A stretch of 20,364 nt of DNA, taken from CAYMDP01 sp964389375 (lineage in GTDB: Bacteria; Bdellovibrionota; Bdellovibrionia; Bdellovibrionales; UBA1609). A program made the translations under genes and the position numbers. Below are positions 1 through 6,570 of this stretch, piece by piece. The notes under the pieces are model-generated. The model did not search any database and was not told the DNA's origin. It saw only the letters and a program-made list of their open reading frames with translations. The DNA lies in contig CAYMDP010000052.1 of the NCBI GenBank assembly GCA_964389375.1, forward strand, positions 1 through 20,364. The letters run 5' to 3'. How positions within the stretch are numbered: position 1 is the stretch's first letter; every line of letters begins with the position of its first letter.

Positions 1-2336
1 GCGACTTCTTCTAATCTCTTTTTATAAGCAGACTTCTCGGCCTCATCCATAATCTCTTTTGCAGAGTAAGCAACGCGGGTAAAAATGCCTCCCGCAGAGG
101 TCATATCTAACAAGACCTGAGGGGCTTGATAAGACCAAGTCCGTAGTTCAGTAGTCCGATCGACTGTAAACTTTGAAAGCTTTGTATCTACGCTACAACC
201 GGAGTTTGGCAAATACACCAAACCCGACGGATCGGCCGGAAGAGCTTCAACAATTACGCTATTTCTAGATCCCAACAAAAATAGGTCCTGCAAACTAAAA
301 TCAATATCCACCGTGATTCGACCGTCACGTACAACCACTGGAATCTCGTAGTGAGAAATGTACTCTGGTAAACGATCCGGTCTTTGCGGCATCACGCTAT
401 CATTAAGCTCAGTCCTTAAGTTTAACAGGAGGTCTGATTCTTCCTTGTGCATAGCGATGCTGTTCTTTGCACCCTCAGCCTCTTGGTGGTGGCGCGCAAG
501 AACAAACCGAACAATATAAACTCCGTCACGAAGATCATCCCGCTTTCCAACCCCGCCAACAAGCGAGTCATGTCGAAGCACCCGCGGAATAAACTGATAG
601 CGGTATCGTCGCTTAACAACCAAGTTCAACTCATCATCAACGATGTAGTTTTGCTCTAAGAAGTTCGAAGTAAAATTATGTAGCACAAGCTGAGGAACTG
701 GAGAATCCTTACCGCCCTCAGACTGGCTGCTTAGTTTCTCTAAGGTTTCAGTCGTCACTAGGTTTTTAAGTTGAGATGCATCTTTACCAAAGGTAAATCC
801 GTAATCCCAAGGGTTAATTGCAATGACTAGTTTTTCACTTACACCAAGCTTCTGATTCTCGACAACAAAGTCGTTCACTACATATCGCTCTCGATTGTAA
901 TATCCGTGGCTTTGACCATGTTCCCAAATCATGCAGCCGGCGTAGTCCGTGGTCTTTGTATCGACTAGTTTTAACTTTCCATCTTCTTTAACATGGACTT
1001 TAAACTCCGTGTAAGGCACTCCTTTTAAAGTCAAAGGATTGTAGACACAGGTTTCAACCTGATACTGAACAAGTCTTTGAACTGAGGACTCGCACTGGTC
1101 TTTATCAACAGCACTAAATTTTGGGTTCGGACGAGACAATCGGTACGAAATTCGCCCAAGACCAGCTTTTACATCCTGTCCGCGAATCATACTGTTTTGA
1201 CTTAATATATTCAGCTGCAAGGAGTCTTCTTTAAGATCTCCCTTAAGTCCCATATCCCAATTGGATCGGTTTTCGTAAACCTTTTGAAGGGCTTGCTGAC
1301 TTTCTGCAGTTAAGTTTGCGGATTTCTTTCCAAGCAAAGATGTCACTTCGCCCATAAAAAACAAACCTTCAAAGGGAAGCACACTGCTTTCGTCAACATA
1401 TCGAATTCTTAATCCAAGCTCGAAGGTCCCAGTACTTGGCGCAAAAGGAATCTTTACGGTAAAAACATGACGGACCAAAGGCTCATTAAATTGAATTCGT
1501 TCAGGAACAACATCTTCGCTCATTAGGATCTTTTGATCCGACTCATTTTGTCCAGAGACCAAGATGTAGGGCTTTACTTCAACTGCTCCCCGGGTCAAAT
1601 CTACGTAAGTATAATCTTTGTAAAGACCCTTCACTCTAATTTTGGGTCTAAATTCCAATTGAAGAGAGAGCTCTGCGCCCGGTGCCTTTCCTTTAACACC
1701 CTCACTGATAAACTCTTTTTCAGATAAGGTCGCACTGACGACATCAACATAAAACTGAGGACGATCTGAATACTGCCCCGAAATACTTCCTGACCAGGTC
1801 AAGGCCGACAAGGCTTGATCCTTGGGGACTAATTTATCACCTGGAATCAGATCCTTTTCGTGATTCAAGTCTACTACCGCAGGAACTTGACTCGCACTTT
1901 TGCTAATCCACGGATTTACAGCAAGAAGCAGAAGTCTTTGACCTTTGTGCGAAGTTTGGCTGGCACGAATTCCACGTTCGATCGTGACCCATTTAGGTTC
2001 TTTGCCAATTTCAAATTTGACCACTTCTGACCAAGCCAAACAGCCACTGGAATCTGTCTTAGTTTCGATTGTTCGATCTCCAGCAACAATAGAAAATCCT
2101 TGATCAGGAATCGCTTTGTACTGAAGATAGTCTTTAAGACAGGTCTTAAACGTAAAGGTTTTTTGATTTGGAATCCCTGACAGACTTAATTCAGATATAA
2201 ATGACTCGCCCGTGACCTTATCCGCTAAAAAAGTTGCCGTATCTTCATTGGTCTTATCGCTGGGTTTATCGGACACGCAGGAAGAAATCAGACCAGACAT
2301 CAAAATTAAAACAAGTGCTGCATTAAATCTCTGCAT
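1..2336 (-). CDS. Large secreted lipoprotein with an internally duplicated ~300-residue unit (3' end outside window)
   Basis: The frame is open from the ATG at 2336 to the window edge (778 codons visible, no stop), so the C-terminus is missing. Residues 1-20 form a lipoprotein signal peptide with an ISSC lipobox (Cys20) followed by V, so it is probably anchored in the outer membrane. A GGGGA Shine-Dalgarno lies 6 nt before the ATG. The mature protein contains two related halves. Half 1 has Cys66, then Cys99 in GCLAW, then LLLLAVNPW near 136-143, then a beta-rich stretch to about 330. Half 2 has Cys430, Cys468 in GCMIW, KLVIAINPW near 502-510, and a similar stretch to about 700. The paired cysteines suggest a disulphide in each half. 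I do not recognise the family; the pattern suggests beta-sandwich (Ig- or transthyretin-like) domains, which is inference. The start overlaps the upstream barrel gene by 14 nt, implying translational coupling. Confidence 0.85.
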   Translation of the reverse strand, partial: MQRFNAALVLILMSGLISSCVSDKPSDKTNEDTATFLADKVTGESFISELSLSGIPNQKTFTFKTCLKDYLQYKAIPDQGFSIVAGDRTIETKTDSSGCLAWSEVVKFEIGKEPKWVTIERGIRASQTSHKGQRLLLLAVNPWISKSASQVPAVVDLNHEKDLIPGDKLVPKDQALSALTWSGSISGQYSDRPQFYVDVVSATLSEKEFISEGVKGKAPGAELSLQLEFRPKIRVKGLYKDYTYVDLTRGAVEVKPYILVSGQNESDQKILMSEDVVPERIQFNEPLVRHVFTVKIPFAPSTGTFELGLRIRYVDESSVLPFEGLFFMGEVTSLLGKKSANLTAESQQALQKVYENRSNWDMGLKGDLKEDSLQLNILSQNSMIRGQDVKAGLGRISYRLSRPNPKFSAVDKDQCESSVQRLVQYQVETCVYNPLTLKGVPYTEFKVHVKEDGKLKLVDTKTTDYAGCMIWEHGQSHGYYNRERYVVNDFVVENQKLGVSEKLVIAINPWDYGFTFGKDASQLKNLVTTETLEKLSSQSEGGKDSPVPQLVLHNFTSNFLEQNYIVDDELNLVVKRRYRYQFIPRVLRHDSLVGGVGKRDDLRDGVYIVRFVLARHHQEAEGAKNSIAMHKEESDLLLNLRTELNDSVMPQRPDRLPEYISHYEIPVVVRDGRITVDIDFSLQDLFLLGSRNSVIVEALPADPSGLVYLPNSGCSVDTKLSKFTVDRTTELRTWSYQAPQVLLDMTSAGGIFTRVAYSAKEIMDEAEKSAYKKRLEEV

Positions 2337-3558
2337 AATCAGTCCCCACCGAAATCAAAAAGTAATTCTGTTCAGGTTGAAATGGCTGCGTGTTTATTAA
2401 CCGACTGTTTACATACTGAAATTTGGAAACAATGTTTAGCTTGGTCCATTTAGCTTTTAGTTCAAAGGCATAACCGGATCTATTATTGTGACCCAAAGCC
2501 CCTGAATTGTAATAACCGGGAGAAGAATCCGACTGATTCACAAAGTAACTTACCGATGGGGCCAGTCTTAAGGACTCAATTTGATCCAACTGAAGCTGGG
2601 CTGAAAGCAATTGGCCCTTGTTAATATCCGAAGGGGCTTTTGAGTTCTCAAGATAAGAGCCCGTAAATCGAAGACCCGTTTTAGAATTCAAAGGAAGTAA
2701 AAGGTCTGTGCCGACTTCAAAGCCTTCAAAACGATAGCGAAACTCATCTCCTGTTGGAGTATTGACATCCACAGTATTCCCGAAAAGCTGACTTCTACTG
2801 GCAATCTGCGAGGGCAACTGAGAGAAAGAAAAATAGGTCGCACGAGCGGTTAAGCGCACATCAGAAATATCTTGTCTTCCCGCAAGTGAAACAGTCGAAA
2901 GGCTTGGCGTCGGCTCCACATCCGTCGTACGAGTTCCAAGTGTCTCACTCGTCGGAACGGCCTGTTGAGCCACTAACTGAATCCAAGAATTAGAATCTTT
3001 ATACTCCATCTGCGCTAAGGCAGAAGGAAAGGTTCGATCATAAGCTAGAAGCAAGGGCGCTTGCAAAAATTCCTGGCTTAAGGCTCCTGCCTTAAAAGTA
3101 GTCCATGGAGAAGGAGACAAAATTAAAGCGGCTTCCCGTAGGTACATTCCATTTTTTGATCTATAGTCTTCAAATACTGTTTGCGAGGATTCGGATCCTA
3201 AATCCGCGTATGCCTCGACATTGGCGGCAAATTGATCGGATACTTTGTAGGTTAAATTTCCGTAAAAAGATGATCTCACTCGAGTGCTTTTTGTTAAAGC
3301 CTCGTCGGTCTCTCGACCTTCCATTTCCGCGCGCCACAAAATCAGTAGCGGTTTACTTCGAAGCTTGGCTTCGTTTTGCTCCTCTGAGGAGACAAGAACT
3401 CGATTGGTTCCGGTCAAGCTGTGACGGTGCCAAAGCTTATCTCGATTATCGACGTATTCTGCCTTTGCGGAAATTGAGAATAAGGGGCCTAAGCCCCAAG
3501 TGGCAATGGCCAGGCAGGCAAACAGAGAAATCCGAAATGGGGATGTCTTTAAGGTCAG
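2323..3558 (-). CDS. Outer-membrane beta-barrel-like protein with a probable CTG (or ATT) start
   Basis: 411 residues if read from CTG at 3558. The first standard initiator in frame is a TTG at 3417, but that would remove a convincing signal peptide. From the CTG the N-terminus is TLKTSPFR, a hydrophobic core ISLFACLAIATWGLGPLF, then SISAKA with signal peptidase I cleavage expected after residue 33 (AKA/E). An AGGGAG Shine-Dalgarno at 3568-3573 lies 9 nt before CTG and 6 nt before an in-frame ATT. The in-frame stop upstream is at 3685-3687, with no ATG, GTG or TTG between it and the signal peptide. The mature part has alternating hydrophobic/polar strands with many aromatic residues, typical of an outer-membrane barrel, but it ends in DYAEI and not in an aromatic residue. 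No family recognised. It precedes and overlaps the lipoprotein gene, so the two products are probably partners. Confidence 0.72.
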   Translation of the reverse strand: MTLKTSPFRISLFACLAIATWGLGPLFSISAKAEYVDNRDKLWHRHSLTGTNRVLVSSEEQNEAKLRSKPLLILWRAEMEGRETDEALTKSTRVRSSFYGNLTYKVSDQFAANVEAYADLGSESSQTVFEDYRSKNGMYLREAALILSPSPWTTFKAGALSQEFLQAPLLLAYDRTFPSALAQMEYKDSNSWIQLVAQQAVPTSETLGTRTTDVEPTPSLSTVSLAGRQDISDVRLTARATYFSFSQLPSQIASRSQLFGNTVDVNTPTGDEFRYRFEGFEVGTDLLLPLNSKTGLRFTGSYLENSKAPSDINKGQLLSAQLQLDQIESLRLAPSVSYFVNQSDSSPGYYNSGALGHNNRSGYAFELKAKWTKLNIVSKFQYVNSRLINTQPFQPEQNYFLISVGTDYAEI

Positions 3559-3648
3559 AATTCTAAACTCCCTAAAAAACCTGTGAAAAAGCCTCAGAAC
3601 CGATCCGATGTCTTCTTCAATACAAACCCCGTACGCGCTTCCGGGTGG

Positions 3649-3673
3649 CCCTAAGTTATTGAAATAACTAGGG
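3649..3673 (-). other. Imperfect inverted repeat / 5' stem-loop upstream of the barrel gene
   Basis: CCCTAAGTTATT at 3649-3660 pairs with AATAACTAGGG at 3663-3673, leaving one bulged A and a 2-nt gap. If the promoter at 3677-3705 is real, transcription would start near 3670 and this hairpin would sit at the very 5' end of the barrel-lipoprotein mRNA. There it could protect the message or hold a regulator site. No U-tract follows on either strand, so it is not a terminator. Confidence 0.45.
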
Positions 3674-3676
3674 CTC

Positions 3677-3705
3677 AGCCTAAACTAAACTCAAAAACCT
3701 GCCAA
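3677..3705 (-). promoter_or_regulatory. Candidate sigma-70-type promoter for the barrel-lipoprotein operon
   Basis: On the minus strand TTGGCA (3700-3705) and TAGGCT (3677-3682) are separated by 17 nt. The -35 matches 5 of 6 consensus positions, the -10 only 3 of 6. The -35 lies inside a perfect inverted repeat, TGCCAA-TTT-TTGGCA (3700-3714), which could be an operator. The predicted leader is about 110 nt. Confidence 0.3.
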
Positions 3706-3714
3706 TTTTTGGCA

Positions 3715-4092
3715 ATACAAGCGCAAATTGTTCAAAAATCAGGCTTGCTAAGTTTTTAATGCTGTGCCGTAAAGTGCCGAATTCTCTGGATAAAGTCAAA
3801 AAACTTGTTTTCTCTATGCTTTGAAAAAAATCTATGGGGCCTGAGCCTCGCAAGTGAGTCCGGCAGGCCTATATTGCTCCCTAGAAGGTTGATTTCAGGT
3901 GAAGCTATTTTAACCAGGAAAACTTTGCCCAAACCTAAGCTTAACAATTCGGTTCAATTCACGGGCATACCTTCCCAAAGCTGAGGACGACAACTGACAA
4001 AAGGCTGCCGGCGGTCTCAGTCCAATCGAGAAAAGAAGCGAGGATCCAGCTCAAAATTAATCGAATGAGAGTTCGTGCAAATTAGCCAAGCC
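3715..4092. other. Intergenic stretch without a convincing gene
   Basis: Between the metal-receptor stop codon and the barrel promoter. A 63-codon minus-strand frame opens at a TTG at 3947, has no Shine-Dalgarno and carries a terminator-like hairpin inside it, so I do not call it a gene. Apart from that hairpin (3824-3869) I see nothing recognisable here. Confidence 0.4.
3824..3869 (-). terminator. Terminator-like hairpin downstream of the metal-receptor gene
   Basis: On the minus strand GGCCTG and CAGGCC (3864-3869 and 3838-3843) can pair, with an inner CTC/GAG stem, followed after 7 nt by seven T residues (3830-3824). The gap between stem and T-run is longer than in a textbook terminator. 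It lies about 225 nt beyond the metal-receptor stop codon. Confidence 0.3.
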
Positions 4093-4836
4093 CTAGATTT
4101 GCCCTTGAATTTTCCTAAGGGACCTCAGTCCAAACCAAGAATACAACTCACCGTCAACTAAGGCCGAAAAATACGGAAGTTTTTTTAAGTCCGATTGTTT
4201 TTTTTCAAAGGGATAAGGCTCTGAAGAAAATAAAAGTAAGGTCTCTTGTGGATTCAAATTTTCGATTTTAATTTCTGGATATTTCTGAAGACCTGGGGAT
4301 TGAAATCCCCAGCCAAGGTGCGCAAAAATAGAACCTATAAAAGTATTGGGTCCGACGGTCATCCAAGGATCTTTCCAAATCAGATAAACCAGCTGCTTTA
4401 TCTGAGACAAGTCTTCCGGCTTATTGATCCAACGACTAAGACCCGGAAGATTTGAAAGAGCCACCGGGCGATCCGTCTTTTTTCGACCAAAACTCTCCCA
4501 TTCAGAAGCTAAGTCCTTAAGAGCCTTTGAGCTTAAGATTTGCCCGAGATTTCGAAGTTCACCTGGAAGGTCCAATATAGACTCGGCATGGCTTGCGTAA
4601 ACCGGAATAGGGCTCTTCTCGGCAAAGATTTTTGGGTTTTCTTCTTTATCCAGAATCAACAGATCTGCGCCAAGATCTGCAAGTTTTTGCCAGTTCACAT
4701 CCTTGGTTCCACCAACCACCGGAATATTTTGAACCTGATTCTGAGGGTGAATACAATAGCGAGTGCGTCCGACTACAGAAACTCCAGACTCGATCAGAGT
4801 TTCAGTCCAAGAGGGAACCAGACTGATCACTTTCAT
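4093..4836 (-). CDS. BtuF-like helical-backbone metal receptor protein without a signal peptide
   Basis: 247 residues. The N-terminus runs straight into the first strand and helix of the type III periplasmic-binding fold: ISLVPSWTETLIESG, then GRTRYCIHP, VPVVGGTKD-like sequence (IPVVGGTKDVNWQKL) and LGADLLILDKEENP. These are typical of the BtuF/FepB-related family that binds cobalamin, haem or ferric chelates. A second-lobe segment WMTVGPNTFIGSIFAHLGW (near 160-180) also fits. There is no export signal, whereas transport-linked members are periplasmic or lipoproteins, so this one is probably cytoplasmic. AAAGG lies 7 nt before the ATG. Its start lies inside the upstream DUF5522-type gene (35-nt overlap), so the two are co-translated. 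No ABC permease or ATPase is adjacent. The ligand cannot be inferred. Confidence 0.75.
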   Translation of the reverse strand: MKVISLVPSWTETLIESGVSVVGRTRYCIHPQNQVQNIPVVGGTKDVNWQKLADLGADLLILDKEENPKIFAEKSPIPVYASHAESILDLPGELRNLGQILSSKALKDLASEWESFGRKKTDRPVALSNLPGLSRWINKPEDLSQIKQLVYLIWKDPWMTVGPNTFIGSIFAHLGWGFQSPGLQKYPEIKIENLNPQETLLLFSSEPYPFEKKQSDLKKLPYFSALVDGELYSWFGLRSLRKIQGQI

Positions 4837-5023
4837 TCTGAGGCCTTTCTTTGTAGGGACAATTTAAACAGTCCGAATCACAGCACTCCCCTTGTTCAAG
4901 CAAAAAGCTTTTACTGAGGACAAAGCGGCCCTGATTGTCCAGCTCGTAGTCTTTTCCCTCCTCGAGAGGGCGAGAGATTGGTTTTCGCATCGAAACAGAG
5001 GCTAACACAGGTTCTAAATGCAA
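4802..5023 (-). CDS. DUF5522-like small Cys-rich protein
   Basis: 73 residues from a TTG at 5023, or 62 from an ATG at 4990. The core is KPISRPLEEGKDYELD, GRFVLSKSFLLEQGECC and SDCLNCPY. Its four cysteines (Cys47, 48, 52 and 55 in the longer form) match the CCxxxCxxCPY signature I associate with DUF5522 and suggest metal or iron-sulphur binding. That is family knowledge; function is unknown. The ATG start gives the usual family length, but only the TTG has a purine-rich ribosome site before it (AAGGGGGG, about 5 nt), so I give the longer form. It is the first gene of a two-gene operon with the metal receptor and overlaps it by 35 nt. Confidence 0.68.
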   Translation of the reverse strand: MHLEPVLASVSMRKPISRPLEEGKDYELDNQGRFVLSKSFLLEQGECCDSDCLNCPYKERPQNESDQSGSLLD

Positions 5024-5103
5024 TCGAGCCCCCCTTCGCCTTTCCGATCAATATCCGCATTTTCCAAGCGAGCACTCCTCTTTTTTTAAAACTCAACTTT
5101 GAG

Positions 5104-5202
5104 GCGGTGCTGGTCATTGAAGCGGTGCTGGTTTTTGAAGCGCCGCTGGTTTTTGAAGCGCCGCTGGTTTTTGAAGCGCCACTGGTTTTTGAAGCGCCGC
5201 TT
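5104..5202. repeat. 18-bp tandem repeat (minisatellite), 5.5 units
   Basis: Units GCGGTGCTGGTCATTGAA, GCGGTGCTGGTTTTTGAA, GCGCCGCTGGTTTTTGAA (twice) and GCGCCACTGGTTTTTGAA occupy 5104-5193, followed by a half unit to 5202. The last junction forms a small perfect hairpin, GAAGC-GCC-GCTTC (5191-5203). The array lies between the divergent DUF5522-like and SDR genes and ends about 20 nt upstream of the candidate SDR -35. The unit is a multiple of three, so several frames stay open through it, but none has a plausible start. Confidence 0.92.
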
Positions 5203-5222
5203 CGAAACCTCAAGTTTGGATT

Positions 5223-5252
5223 TTGACAAGGGACTAGAGCACAGACTAACGT
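5223..5252 (+). promoter_or_regulatory. Candidate promoter for the SDR gene
   Basis: A perfect TTGACA -35 (5223-5228) is followed after 18 nt by TAACGT (5247-5252), a weak -10. Transcription would start about 7 nt later, at or next to the ATG at 5260, making a leaderless message. This fits the absence of any Shine-Dalgarno before that ATG. Confidence 0.35.
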
Positions 5253-5259
5253 GTTGGGC

Positions 5260-6567
5260 ATGGCAAAATCATTTGAAGCAATGCGAACTATTCCCCCTGA
5301 AGCTGGCTACGGACCTGGCGACGTGATGATCGTCTTTGGAGAACTTTTTCAAAGGGGTTATGCAAACGGAATTGTCGACCAGGCGAAAGCTTGTGGAATG
5401 AAAGTTTTGTTTTCAACGGTCGGACGAAGAGAATCAGAAGGTCCTTTAAGAGCTTTAAATGCCTCTGAGCTTGCGGAGAAAGATCAACCCTTAGTCAACA
5501 TCCCTCTTGAAGCCGGCTTTGACATGAGCCCCGCAGAGGACGGCCAAATGCCAATCGATCAACTGAAGGGACTTAAACTTTCAGATTGGGAAAATGCCAA
5601 ATTGGAATGGAAAAAACTTGAGCAGTCAAAAAAAACTGCTCGAGAATCCTTTCGCAATCGGGTCCGAGAATACCTGGCGGAAGTAGAAAAACAAATCCCC
5701 CCTGGAGCCAACTTACTTTTTGTACACACCATGGCCGGCGGGGTCCCTCGGGCCAAAATCATTATGCCCGTCATGAACCGAGTATTTAAGGGCCACGGCG
5801 ATCGCTACGCTTCATCGGAAGAATTTTGGAATGGGGATCTAGGCCGCTTTGCTTCGGAAAGTTTTTACGAAGTCACCGCAGAAACCTATCGGGATCTGAT
5901 CGAGCTTTCCGAAGGCCTAAGAAGCCGCAAAGAATCGGAAGGCAAAAAGGTCTCTTATGTTGCCTACGGATACCACGGAACCGAGGTGCTTTGTGGAGAG
6001 AAATATCAATGGCAATCCTACTCTCCCTACCTTCAGGGTTTTGCTAAAATTCGCTTAGAAGAAGTCGCAGAAGAAGCTTGGCAAAAAGGGATCAAGGCCA
6101 GTGTATTTAACGCTCCAGAAATCCTGACGAACTCAAGTTCTGTATTTTTAGGGGTTGAGATCTCGCTTTATGCACTTCTTGGAGCTCTTCGAAAAGAAGC
6201 TGGCTCGAATCCTAAAGTTCAAGAATTCTGTGGGTCCGTCATGGCAAAAATGAAAACCGAAGTATCTGAAAAGATGATTATGGACCGAATACAAAATTAT
6301 CTCGAATCTGAAGTCATCAAAAAGTGGTCCATTTTTCCTAAGTGGCCACAACACAACGGCCCCGAACAAATGATGGCGATGCGAGAAGCATCAACGGATC
6401 TTATCGATATGCATAAAGACCCAAAACAAATGATCACTTCCGATTTAAGTGAACTTGTTTTCACTGCTTGTGGGGGACTCATGTTTAGAGCGGCTTGGAG
6501 CCCGCAAAAGCCGGTCTGGTGGATCGGCCATGATGTTGTCGCTAAATTTGCGGCAATAAATCTATAA
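5260..6567 (+). CDS. SDR-family protein resembling an enoyl-ACP reductase (FabMG-like)
   Basis: 435 residues from ATG 5260; GTG 5251 is an alternative start, and neither has a Shine-Dalgarno. The N-terminal part resembles an SDR Rossmann fold: VMIVFGELFQRGYANGIVDQ (23-41), then strand two ending in STVGRR (52-57). LLFVHTMAGG (152-161) occupies the SDR strand-4 position. The catalytic region has Tyr254 and Lys263 (YSPYLQGFAK), a YX8K spacing, then EEVAEEAWQKGIKASVFNAPEILT, which matches the SDR helix and the strand after the catalytic Lys. Classic SDRs use YX3K, FabI YX6K and FabV YX8K. The likely role is NAD(P)H-dependent reduction of enoyl-ACP in fatty-acid synthesis. The C-terminal ~100 residues, ending in FTACGGLMFRAAWSPQKPVW and a final GHD, are unlike short SDRs. 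The FabMG label rests on memory of how similar proteins are annotated; the SDR assignment is firmer. Confidence 0.6.
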   Translation: MAKSFEAMRTIPPEAGYGPGDVMIVFGELFQRGYANGIVDQAKACGMKVLFSTVGRRESEGPLRALNASELAEKDQPLVNIPLEAGFDMSPAEDGQMPIDQLKGLKLSDWENAKLEWKKLEQSKKTARESFRNRVREYLAEVEKQIPPGANLLFVHTMAGGVPRAKIIMPVMNRVFKGHGDRYASSEEFWNGDLGRFASESFYEVTAETYRDLIELSEGLRSRKESEGKKVSYVAYGYHGTEVLCGEKYQWQSYSPYLQGFAKIRLEEVAEEAWQKGIKASVFNAPEILTNSSSVFLGVEISLYALLGALRKEAGSNPKVQEFCGSVMAKMKTEVSEKMIMDRIQNYLESEVIKKWSIFPKWPQHNGPEQMMAMREASTDLIDMHKDPKQMITSDLSELVFTACGGLMFRAAWSPQKPVWWIGHDVVAKFAAINL

Positions 6568-6570
6568 GAC

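Noticed and set aside
447..659. 70-codon plus-strand ORF and similar short frames in 1-2400
   Set aside because: They lie antisense to a continuous 778-codon lipoprotein frame and lack ribosome sites.
3105..3566. 153-codon plus-strand ORF
   Set aside because: Antisense to the first barrel gene, with the composition of a shadow frame; the minus strand has a signal peptide and barrel pattern.
3690..3716. Sigma-54-like TTGGCA element upstream of the first barrel
   Set aside because: The required GC at the -12 position is missing at the fixed spacing; a sigma-70-type reading fits better.
3756..3947. 63-codon minus-strand ORF between the metal receptor and the first barrel gene
   Set aside because: TTG start without a ribosome site, no recognisable motif, and it contains a terminator-like hairpin.
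4911..5261. 116-codon minus-strand frame through the 18-bp repeats (GASKTS repeats)
   Set aside because: No ribosome site at its ATG, it overlaps the start of the SDR gene in antisense and the DUF5522-like gene in another frame; the open frame follows from a repeat unit that is a multiple of three.
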